Shown here: piece by piece, positions 22,701 through 31,211 of the stretch
Layout of the letters: each line of letters begins with the position of its first letter
Numbering within the stretch: the stretch's first letter is position 1
NCBI GenBank assembly: GCA_020650975.1
Contig: JAIPMN010005592.1
Coordinates: 1 to 31,211 of the forward strand
Source: Apostichopus californicus
Lineage: Eukaryota; Echinodermata; Holothuroidea; Aspidochirotida; Stichopodidae
DNA length: 31,211 nt
Reading direction: 5' to 3'
The notes under the pieces: model-generated
Told to the model about the DNA's origin: nothing
Seen by the model: only the letters and a program-made list of their open reading frames with translations
Databases searched by the model: none
Program-made: the position numbers and the translations under genes

Positions 22701-24387
22701 CATTCTATACAGGACCTTTGTTCTTACAAAGTTTTCACTATTTTAAATTAAAATAGACAACCTAATTTGTTCTTTGTGTAACGAGGGGGGGGGGGGAAGG
22801 GCACCAAAAGCATCACAAAATTTAACCCCTCACGTTTTATGAAAAGATCCTTGTGGACTGTGCCTTTTTTGTGATATTCAATCCCTTGTGTGTTGTTTCG
22901 TCCAGTGTACACATTTTCATCAGGCAGTGACCCGATAATTGCTTGTTGAGAAATGTCTGTCATAAACAGTAAGTACTCATGTTTATATGACAGATTGAAA
23001 TTGATTTAGTATAATGTAAAGGAATTTAGTAACCTATTTAAGCATGACTCTCGTATAACAAAAAACAAATGGGGTTTGTTTAATTTTAATTTTCCTTTAC
23101 ATTTATTGAAATTTATTCCCTTTCCTGCTTCCCCTTCCTCCTATCTCTTTCATTCAAACGACTTTCAACCCACGTTTTCGTTTTCTACTGTTGAAGTGTG
23201 TGCCTACTATCTTTGTACATCTATGTGTCACATCTACTTGACTATGCAAAGTAGCTTCTTGCATAAATTGTGATGTAACATCTCCCATTTGCATGAGCAA
23301 ATATCAACTACCAATATATAGTATGCTGCATTTTATACCACCCCAAAAACGGTTTACTCTGTTTTAAAAAGATTGAGTCTTTCATAAATGAATATCAATT
23401 GTCACTTTGGCCCTAGCCTACCATGCATTTACAGTGTATAAATCTAGGCCTAACCTAATTTGCATGTAAGATACTAGGCCAAGGTGTTGTCAAAGTCATC
23501 AAGAGATTAGGATAATGACCAGCTTATTGTACCTTCTTGACTCGAAGGGAAATATTTTTCAGCAGTTGTAAAGAACATACGCTACTGCGCAAGTATTAAC
23601 ACTTGTTCCAAAATCAAAGGAAAATCAAGACAAAACCATTGGACATTTAGTTGTAAAATTTCATAGTCTTGTGTATAAATGCTTCTAGCTTCTTTTAGTA
23701 TTGTAGTTCTGGTCTTGTGTAGTTACACTGAGTGGGCTCATTCCTATCAACTGAGGGCGGTCTTTATCATGTGTTAGTCATAGAGGTAACTTAGATATGT
23801 TATAGAAGTCTCGTGAAGGTACAGTGAACCCCGGTTTGTTTCCTCGTGATCACCGTGTTTACTCGTTGAATAATAATCAACAAGCCTTTCGGATGTACCG
23901 CCTCATATCGAGGATAATATAAAACATCTGATTAATCAATACTTACGAGTTAGCAAACCTTCCTGTGTCCCTAACGCTGATGGAATTGTACATGTTCAAA
24001 AGCCAGGACTGATTTTAAAAACAAGAGGAAAAATAGAAAGATTGTTAGGATTACGGAAGGGTGAAGGGTACTTGTGTTAATAAATGGAAGCGAAGTTTCC
24101 TGTTCCTGATAGAATGAGCCAGTATAAAGTGAAAGCATGTAATGTAGATTGATCGTGTGTAATTATGAAAGATCCATCTTTGATCTTTTCTTTCATTTTG
24201 TTTTTTAAAGAGTTTAGCCGTGTCCAAGGGAGGTTTAAAGGGGAGCAATTAGTATCTTCTAATATGTTAGATGGGATCCAAAATGGTCACCCACTACAAA
24301 ATTTTATCCACCATTTCCCAGTACTTGTCAAGGTGACCATTGTAGTTATATGAAACATTTGTGTCAATATTCTGATCCATTCCATAG
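19788..24387. other. Intron, 4.6 kb
   Basis: AT-rich, with a perfect short palindrome at 21426-21444, homopolymer c/g runs (20430, 21810, 22555, 22785) and a small duplication of 'taattcattt' near 20203-20230. No open frame with coding character was found. Confidence 0.6.
21426..21444. repeat. Short palindrome GGTTGTCCG-T-CGGACAACC
   Basis: A 9-bp perfect stem with a single central base, followed within 60 bp by two further ttgtcca copies (ggttgtccaaa, gattgtccac). This could be part of a diverged foldback repeat. No ends are identifiable. Confidence 0.6.
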
Positions 24388-24482
24388 CTGACGACCTGGC
24401 CAATCATTCACAGATTGCCAATTCGGACCGTGAAAAGATATATGCAAATTACCGTGGCAACCGAATCAAATTATACGGTTAA
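24388..24482 (+). CDS. Alternative terminal exon ending ...RIKLYG-stop
   Basis: The acceptor ttctgatccattccatag precedes 95 nt. In the phase carried over from 19787 (or 18184) it reads (T/A)DDLANHSQIAN, then SDREKIYANYRGNRIKLYG and TAA at 24480-24482. The product has a balanced composition unlike random intron translation, and an AATAAA follows about 300 bp later. Use of this exon would end the protein after two Trp motifs and drop the motifs encoded downstream. It is not compatible with reading on into 27339, because of the stop and the lack of a good donor. I do not recognise the YRGNRIKLYG tail. Confidence 0.5.
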
Positions 24483-24785
24483 TTGTGGTATTTCTGTTCT
24501 GGATAGTGACTCATTTGAACATTTCAAATTCCTTCATGGTCAATGATTTATTGGTCCTTTTTCAATTTTTATTTTATTTTAATTATTCTGAAATAGCTTT
24601 AGAGTTTAGACCTGTGTATTTAAGAACTAAGAGGTTAATTATAGAACTGTAAAGACTTGTGGCAAACAGAATGTTTGTTGTGTATCAGAATTCTAAACAA
24701 ATGAGAACAGCTATTATGTAAATCATTGTAAACTTTTGAAAGCAGTTATTTTGTAGTGGCTGATAACATTGTTGATGGCTCTAAA

Positions 24786-24791
24786 AATAAA
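24786..24791 (+). promoter_or_regulatory. Candidate polyadenylation signal after the alternative terminal exon
   Basis: AATAAA lies 304 bp after the TAA at 24482 and just before the satellite array at 24850, with a moderately GT-rich stretch (gtggatttctgttgat) shortly downstream. This is the usual arrangement for a cleavage site. The surrounding DNA is AT-rich, so chance occurrence is possible. Confidence 0.4.
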
Positions 24792-24849
24792 GATAGCATT
24801 CACATGTGGATTTCTGTTGATACGGTTCATTCCATTTCTGATGCACTAC

Positions 24850-26212
24850 AAATGCACATATAACAAAAATGGGAGAAAAGTGACAAAATTGCTCACTTTG
24901 TCATTAAGCTAAAAAAAAAACTTTTTGCTATCTTTTGGGATGAAAATGTTAAAATTAATTAAAAGCTCTTTTTATTTAAAATTTGGTCAGTAAGCACTCC
25001 ATATGTTGTATCATATTTTTTTTATCAATCCAGGATGCAATTATTTGACACATTAATTTGTAATACTTCTACAGTGTTTTTTTTTTGCACATAGAACAAA
25101 AATGGAAGAAAAGTGACAAAATTGCTCAATTTGTTGTTTAGCTACAAAAAAAATCCTTTTTGCTATTTTTGGGGATGAAAATGTTGAAATTAATAAGAAG
25201 CTCTTTTTATTTAAAATTTGGTCAGGAAGCACTCCATATGTTGTATTTTAGGTTTTTATCAATCCAGGATGCAATTATTTGACAAATAAATTTGTAATAC
25301 TTCTACAGTTTTTTTTGCACATAGAACAAAAATGGAAGAAAAGTGTCAAAATTGCTCACTTTGTCATTAAGCTAAAAAAAAAAATCTTTTTGCTATGTTT
25401 GGGTATGAAAACATAAAATTAATTAAAAGCTATTTTTATTTAAAATTCGGTCAGGAAGCACTCCATATGTTGTATTTTAGTTTTTTATCAAACCAGGATG
25501 CAATTATTTGACACATTAATATGTAATACTTCAACAGTGTTTTTTTCTTTTTCCACATAGAACAAAAATGGAACAATAGTGACAAAATTGCTCACTTTGT
25601 CATTAAGCTAAAAAAAATTTTTTTTTGCTATTTTGGGGTATGAACATATAAAATTAATTAAAAGCTCTTTATTTAAAATTTGGTGAGGAAACACTCCATA
25701 TTTTGTATTTTATTGTTTTTAGCAATCCAGGGTGCAATTATTGGACACATTAATTTGTAATACTTCTACAGTGTTTTTTTTGCACATAGAACAAATATGG
25801 AAGAAAAGTGACAAAATTTCTCACTTTGTCATTAAGCTAAAAAAAAATCTTTTTGCTATATTTGGGTATGAACATACAAAATTAATAAAAAGCTCTTTAT
25901 TTAAAATTCGGTCAGGAAACACTCCATAAGTTGTATTTTATTTTTTTAGCAATCCAGGGTGCAAATATTGGACACATTAATTTGTAATACTTCTACAGTT
26001 TTTTTTATGCACATAGAACAAAAATTGGAAGAAAAGTGCTCACTTTGTCATTAAGCTCAAAAAAAATATTTTTGCTATTTCTTGGGATGAAAATGTTAAA
26101 ATTAATTAAAAAAGCTCTCTTTATGTAAAATCCGGTCAGGAAGCACTCCATATGTTGTATTTTATTGTTTTAGCAAACCAGGGTGCAAATATTGGACATA
26201 TTAATTTGTAAT
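24850..26212. repeat. AT-rich satellite, six units of about 230 bp
   Basis: Six tandem copies begin at about 24862, 25095, 25325, 25561, 25790 and 26017 (aacaaaaatgg), with periods of 227-236 bp. Shared blocks are gtgacaaaattgctcactttgtcattaag split by an a-run, aattaattaaaagctct, tttaaaatttggtcagg, aagcactccatatgttgta, caatccaggatgcaa and cacattaatttgtaatacttctacag. Similarity between units is high. The last unit lacks 'gacaaaattg' and ends at 26212. Confidence 0.95.
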
Positions 26213-27338
26213 AGAAGAAAATTTATTGTCTGCACATTTCTGAGGGTTTTTTCCTTTTTCCCTTCGATTTGAGAAAATTTCTTTTTGAAATGCACTTTTT
26301 GCTTTTTATTACTTCATTTTGAGAAGACTTGAGAATGTCTAAAAATTTGAGCATTTATCCAAATTAATTGTGGGGAAAATCTAGCATTTATGAAAGTTTG
26401 GGAGAATTTGAAACCATGTCTCAAAATTCTGCACATTTAGGAAGTTTCGGCGTTTGGAATTGGAAATATTTTAACTTAAATGTAGTCGTGAGAAATCAGG
26501 TTTTTTTTTGTCTCATTATTGTGGGGTAGGTGGAGAGGGGATTGTGGCAGCAATAATTTTATTGGTGCGAGACGTTAGAGAGGATGTTGCAATCTGCTCA
26601 GCACATTCCAAAGAGGAATTCAAAGTTCGTGAATTTACACACCACTATTGAGTAGGGGGAGAGGTCGGTACCACAATGATAGGTAAAAATAAAAGCAGAT
26701 CAATTTCAGTCTTTATAACACAATTAAAGATGTGAACAGAGAAAAAGGAACTTTATTGAGGGTTAAGGAGAAACAATGGTTTAATGAAATGAGAACACAC
26801 AAGGATAAGAGATCATACATGACAAAAGATAAAAAGGTGATTACCCCAGCCCCCCCACCCTCCCCCTCCCCACCCCTACAAGAGCTGGTTAAAGTAACAT
26901 ATGAATTTTACATTTTTAAAAAGGTGATTATCCCAGCCCCCCTCCCCCATCCCCCTCCCCACCCCTACAAGAGCTGGTTAAAGTAACATATGAATATGAA
27001 TTTTACATTTTTAACTGAACCTACTCATGTATAAGTTTCACAATAACGTGGGGCAAGCACAGATTCACTTCACAAGCCGCACTCCAAGCTTTATTAAACA
27101 CGAGGTATCGTTTTACATCTGGACAGTAGGTCCAGCTATGTTATTATAATGGGAAGTTGTGTTGTAACTCCCATAGTGTGTATTCTACATTTAATGTTCT
27201 TCAGCTATCCGTATCCCGTTTATCAGTATGTACAACTCTCTTTGTAACTGATGCTAGTTTACTCCCATGGTTATCTTTGTCAGAGTTTCCTTCTCTCTTT
27301 CTTTCCTTTTTTTTAACAATAATTTTTAATTTCTTCAG
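26213..27338. other. Intron sequence between the satellite and the 27339 exon
   Basis: AT-rich sequence with a c-rich 87-bp duplication (26834-27010). No coding signal until the acceptor at 27338. Confidence 0.6.
26834..27010. repeat. Tandem duplication, two units of about 87 bp
   Basis: The string aaggtgatta-ccccagcccccc, a ccc-rich tract, ccctacaagagctggttaaag and taacatatgaattttacattttta repeats at 26834 and 26921. The second copy has an extra 'atatga'. Confidence 0.9.
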
Positions 27339-27568
27339 GTATTAAAAAATCAAACATCCCTCCTCCACTTCCAAAGAAAGATGGGGAGCCGAAAAAGGCC
27401 CCTTTTACCACCGTCCCTCAGTGGCAGCTGGACTTAGCAGAGAAGAATAGGAAGAAGAAAGAGGACACCAGAGAGGATGGAGTGTCTCGACCAGCCAAAG
27501 ACAGGAAGAAAGAAGACTCCAATAAAATAGAAAATAAGAAACCGCCTCTCACCCCTAAACCGGCTATT
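27339..27568 (+). CDS. Coding exon: third Trp-centred basic motif, Lys-rich
   Basis: The exon is 230 nt: two bases complete the split codon left by 19787 or 18184, then 76 codons follow to phase 0. The acceptor is aatttttaatttcttcag; the donor is ATT before gtgagt. The product starts IKKSNIPPPLPKKDGEPKK, with a PPPLPKK possible SH3 site, then APFTTVPQWQLDLAEKNRKK, the third Trp motif, then a Lys/Glu/Asp-rich stretch and ENKKPPLTPKPAI. Its last 43 nt and the donor are the first copy of a tandem array that repeats the same exon end five more times downstream, so the donor actually used is uncertain; the first copy gives the simplest model. Confidence 0.87.
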
Positions 27569-28128
27569 GTGAGTTAACAAACTATATTAATACCTGGCTG
27601 GAATATGGCTTGGATGTTAGTGTGGAATAGAAAATAAGGAACCGTCTCTCACCCCTAAACCGGCTATTGTGAGTTAACAAACTGTATTAATATCTGGCTG
27701 GAATATGGCTTGGATGTTAGTGTGGAATAGAAAATAAGAAACCGCCTCTCACCCCTAAACCGGCTATTGTGAGTTGACAAACTGTATTAATACCTGGCTG
27801 GAATATGGTTTGGATGTTAGTGTGTGGAATAGAAAATAAGAAACCGCCTCTCACCCCTAAACCGGCTATTGTGAGTTAACAAACTGTATTAATACCTGGT
27901 TGGAATATGGCTTGGATGTTAGTGTGTGGAATAGAAAATAAGGAACCGCCTCTCACCCCTAAACCGGCTATTGTGAGTTAACAAACTGTATTAATACCTG
28001 GCTGGAATATGGTTTGGATGTTAGTGTGGAATAGAAAATAAGGAACCGCCTCTCACCACTAAACCGGCTATTGTGAGTTAACAAACTGTATTAATACCTG
28101 GCTGGAATATGGGTAAGATTTTGGTATA
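27526..28128. repeat. Exon-end/splice-donor tandem repeat, six units of 100-102 bp
   Basis: Units start (aatagaaaataag) at 27526, 27626, 27726, 27828, 27930 and 28030. Each holds the last ~43 nt of the coding exon (accgcctctcacccctaaa, ccggctatt), the donor gtgagttaac and ~57 nt of intron. A decayed seventh unit follows at about 28129-28200. Units 4 and 5 are 2 bp longer because of an extra tg in 'ttagtgtgtgg'. The units are nearly identical, so the expansion is recent. Confidence 0.97.
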
Positions 28129-28343
28129 AAATAAAAAATAAGCAACCTCCTGTCATGCCTTAAGTAGGTGTGTGAACCAACAAGTAAATGAACATGATGC
28201 TTGAATAGGTTGGGACAATAGATGGTTAGATTACAGCGGGCGGGAGGATGGTGGGGGGGGGGGGGTTGCCAGGTAGATGTATGGGATTTTATTCCAGCCT
28301 GGGTGTGTTAACCTAGGACTTTTTGGTACCATTGATATCAAAG

Positions 28344-28367
28344 AAGCCATCAGAGATTGTTGCTGAG
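28344..28367 (+). CDS. Possible microexon, 24 or 51 nt
   Basis: A consensus donor (GAG before gtaaga) closes an open phase-0 stretch coding KPSEIVAE. The nearest acceptor (gatatcaaag) gives 24 nt; an alternative at 28316 (gttaacctag) gives 51 nt, starting DFLVPLISK. Both keep phase 0 at both ends and fit between 27568 and 28556. Neither acceptor has a strong pyrimidine tract, and the neighbouring exons also join directly in frame, so this is at best an optional exon. Confidence 0.4.
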
Positions 28368-28555
28368 GTAAGAAAGACATCACTTCCATATATTTATTTG
28401 TGCATGTTTGGTTTTTTTTGCATGCTGGGAATTTTTGTGCATATTTTCCTGAGTCTTGCGGTACTTACATAAGCATAACTCATTCAATGTCTTCGGGAGC
28501 ATAAATCGTCGAGATTTTGAATCGTGCAAATTTCTCTTCCCTGACAAAAATGTAG

Positions 28556-28727
28556 GCCACAAAGAAGAAGTTTGATGCAATTCCTCCTGCCGAGAAAGAT
28601 TCTGTCCCATCCTGGCAGAAAAGTGCTCAGGAGAGACGGAAAAAAAACGAGAAGAATCTACTGATAGAGAACGGAGAGAAAAAAGATTCGGAAAAGCCCG
28701 CTGAAATAACAGCGTCGACAAAGAAAG
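28556..28727 (+). CDS. Coding exon: fourth Trp-centred basic motif; last visible exon
   Basis: The exon is 172 nt: 57 codons from phase 0, plus one base. The acceptor ends ctgacaaaaatgtag, preceded by a tttctcttcc run; the donor is G before gtgaga. The product is ATKKKFDAIPPAEKDS, then VPSWQKSAQERRKKNEKNL, then a Lys/Glu-rich tail ending EITASTKK. VPSWQ...RRKK repeats the VPQWQ...NRKKK motif of 27413-27457, which argues for internal motif duplication. The donor leaves phase 1, and no convincing phase-compatible acceptor is seen in the remaining 2.5 kb, so the gene probably continues beyond the window. The open frame on the opposite strand here is a shadow. Confidence 0.87.
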
Positions 28728-31211
28728 GTGAGAACTGAAGAGAAACAGAGCCAAAAAAAGAAACAAAATACAAATATATACTAGAGAGGAAGGAGAGAGA
28801 GAGTGTTACACAGACTGTGTATCATTAAAACTGTTTACTGTCTCTTTGTGGAATAACTTATGGAAAAAACCTTAAGTGCAGTTTGAGAGTAAAGATATGA
28901 GAGGGGAAGAAGTGCACAAAACTCTGAATATCTCACGTGGAACTCGAATGTAAATGATTGGTGCTCAACAGTAACAGTAGATGTCAAGTTTTCCGTAGAT
29001 CTGTCAAATCTGTCGATTTCGGCTCCAAATCTGCCGACTAATGGCCGTCGGTGTCGACCCCAAATTATTTACCCGACATTGAGAAATGTTCCATAAATTC
29101 CTGAGAATAGGAAACGGTGGTCGTGAAGAAACGACTGCTGAGGTTTGAGTGTTGAACTTCTAAGAAACTGGGGGCAGTATTAAAGATCTCTCAGCTCTGA
29201 GGGTTAATATGGAATGATAGTTTGCAGATATATCAATTCCCCTGCATTGTTGCCATAGAAACAGAAAACAATTATATTGACATGCCAACCAGAGAGAGTG
29301 GTCATATCAAGACAACTGAAAAAAAAGAATAAAGAGAAGAAAAAAATTTGTCATGATTAAGAACACATTATGTCCAATTCCTTAAAAGTAAACATTTCCT
29401 GGTTCATGTTGTTGATTCTCAGCATTCTAGAGAAAACGACATTTTGTATTTGTCGTTATGACGATCTACTGTTTATATTTAGTTTTATCCTCTTTCTGAC
29501 TTTGTGGAAGAATACTTTTTATTTGAGGATGCTGACATGGTGGGAAAAGTGGCATTTATATCAGTTCCCTCCCACTTTCTGTTTGCTTTCATAAATGTGG
29601 TATAATTCAGATTATTCTAAGGGTGCCAAAGGTGAAACTAGGTAGAGTGAAAGAGATTTAGGAGTTATTTGAACATATGAATATGAAATTCAATAAAGCT
29701 TAATATAAGGTAAAATGATATTCCGAAACTGTTTTTTTGTGACTCAAACAAAAATGGGACCTTGTTTAACAATCAGGGCATAATGTTTGTTTTCTTCCAT
29801 CCCATGAAGGTATCAATGGGATGATTTGAAGTGATTGCGGCGGGTAACTGCAATCATGGTATCTTTGTTACATGTCAAATTATGTATTTGTAAAAACTTG
29901 AAAATTCAGGATTCGTTTGAAATTATTTGAGTTCAGTAAAAATTTGAAATGGACTCATAAACGATTTCCAAAGAAAGTCGGTTTTGTGACTGGTTGTGCC
30001 AAAAGGCCATGGGGATAAATGGTAAGATATGGCAGAATTTATTTCCGGGAGAATTTTTTTTTTATTTGGGGGCGGGGGGAGTTTGTGATATTTATACTAT
30101 ATCAAACTTATAGAAATGTAATGTTATGTGCCAGCTTCACTAACCCCAGCTTATATAACAAGGAACTTTGGCATGAATTTTTATCTGCTCATCGTTTACA
30201 AAGAATTGACAAAGAATGACATCAGTCTCAAGCTTTGGACCAGTTACAGAACATTAGTCACACCAGATGAACAATTCTTGTGGCTAATTGAGACAACAAA
30301 TGTTTATAGTTACTTGCCAAGAGTTGTGCTGTTTACTTACCCACCTCACAGTTTTTGTTAAGTCTCCATCCATGTGTGCTATAATTACTAGGGAATGTTG
30401 CAAAGAATAAGAAAAAAAAGCAGTCAAAAAGTTTCTGATATATGGTTGCCAAACTTCGGTGGGAAAATTTTTGTACGAGGGTTTCAGAAACGACAACTTG
30501 CACGCGACAATTATCTCCCGAATTATTTTCCAAATGTGTTGATATTTAATTTAATTAAGTAAATAATCTGAGTGAATCAAAATTTCAAAACTGCCATTTT
30601 TGCTTTGTTAGGGGTGCTAAAGGGGGGTGGGAGGAAGGGGTGTGTGTTAAGGGAAAGGGTGATGGGGATGCATTCTTAAAGTCATAGACATGACAGAGAA
30701 TGACTATGTAAATTTTATATTTTTTATTAGTTCATTGGGCTTGGTCACATACTGGGGCAGGTAAATGGAGGGATAAGTGTAGGTAAGGGGTAAGGTAGGG
30801 TCTGTTGAATATAAAGGATCCAGTGTACTGCTGGTGTGAGGGAACTTTCATGAGGATCGTATGATTTGAGGTAAAACATTCTCTTTGCTACTACATTGTC
30901 AGGTACTTTTATTCTTGTCCATTTCCAACTATCTATCATTTCTGGTTTTGAGTTCATATGTTATTGTTCATTCGGTGATCATGGCATATATATATAATAC
31001 CTCAATCATATTGGTGTCTGGGTCGTTAGAAACGTTTCAAATCACTCTTTCTCACTCAGAGTATAAACCTTTCAGTTTTAGCAACTTGTAGCTCTACATC
31101 TCCTCATTGTAACACTTTCACCACAAGGTCTGACACAAACAAGAAGAAGAATTATTAGGTTTCCATTATCTGTCTGAATTTGTGTTGTGGTGAGGTTAGA
31201 GAAGAGGGTGA
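28728..31211. other. Downstream intron or flank, no feature recognised
   Basis: AT-rich sequence with a few g-runs (30068, 30612) and (at)n bits. No open frame has exon-like composition plus a phase-1-compatible acceptor. The candidate at 30902 (after ttgtcag) translates to a hydrophobic, non-matching peptide ending within 100 nt. Confidence 0.55.

Larger units (their letters stand above)
4279..28727 (+). other. Partial multi-exon gene: disordered protein with Trp-centred basic motifs, possibly an actin/capping-protein regulator
   Basis: Ten or more exons on the + strand join with matching phases and no internal stop, giving about 830 residues. Order: acidic region, basic RAR/QRRKPPRS segment, Pro/Ser/Lys region with SP[KR] sites, then four motifs of the form P-x-W followed by a run of Lys/Arg (SPRWLSDKNKK, QPEWKQKILKKRK, VPQWQLDLAEKNRKKK, VPSWQKSAQERRKK). 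No globular domain, signal peptide or membrane segment is visible, so a cytoplasmic or cytoskeletal role is inferred. From memory, vertebrate CRACD/CRACDL carry repeated P-x-W...K motifs near the C-terminus, and CapZIP/FAM21 carry a basic RxR...RRPPSR signature; both comparisons are unverified. The first visible exon begins at an acceptor and the last ends at a donor, so 5' and 3' exons lie outside the window or are unrecognised. At least two alternative 3' ends are possible, at 15504 and 24482. Confidence 0.75.

Noticed and set aside
28298..28367. Exon starting after attttattccag (good pyrimidine tract)
   Set aside because: In phase 0 it meets a TGA just before the donor and does not join the next exon.

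Overview
This window looks like animal (metazoan) nuclear DNA. It is AT-rich, with short exons flanked by GT/AG splice signals, long introns, and many tandem repeats and small transposon remnants. Frequent 'tgtacagtac'-type strings and divergent repeats built around AGGTCA suggest a marine invertebrate deuterostome. A sea cucumber or other echinoderm is my best guess, held with low confidence. I saw no bacterial-type gene, rRNA, tRNA or CRISPR array.

I can support one multi-exon protein-coding gene, on the + strand. It enters by 4279 through a splice acceptor and leaves through a donor after 28727, so both ends may be missing. Exons that join in a consistent reading phase are 4279-5037, 5898-6056, 13495-13645, 15138-15292, 15445-15489 (cassette or terminal), 16112-16788, 18090-18184, 19761-19787 (27-nt microexon), 27339-27568, 28344-28367 (possible microexon) and 28556-28727. 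An alternative last exon lies at 24388-24482 with a polyadenylation signal about 300 bp later. The visible protein is about 830 residues and almost wholly low-complexity. It has an acidic Glu/Asp-rich N-terminal part, a basic RAR...QRRKPPRS segment, a Ser/Pro/Lys region with repeated SP[KR] sites and a Pro-Lys-Arg tract, then a C-terminal series of four short Trp-centred basic motifs. This layout recalls disordered actin/capping-protein regulators (CRACD/KIAA1211, CapZIP/RCSD1 type), but orthology is not shown, so no gene symbol is given.

Layout: 1-2115 holds an imperfect inverted repeat at the left edge and a 556-561 bp tandem duplication. 2504-2878 is a 375-bp hAT-type MITE with a perfect 8-bp target duplication. 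4279-6056 carries the acidic exons, with a second candidate MITE in the intron. 6057-13494 is a long intron with divergent AGGTCA-bearing repeats and a GTAGCAGGTT minisatellite. 13495-18184 contains the basic and Pro-rich exons. 18185-27338 is intron holding an ATTTT microsatellite, a microexon, the alternative last exon and six ~230-bp AT-rich satellite units. 27339-28727 carries the last visible exons, one of which has its 3' end and splice donor amplified in tandem. 28728-31211 shows nothing I can call.
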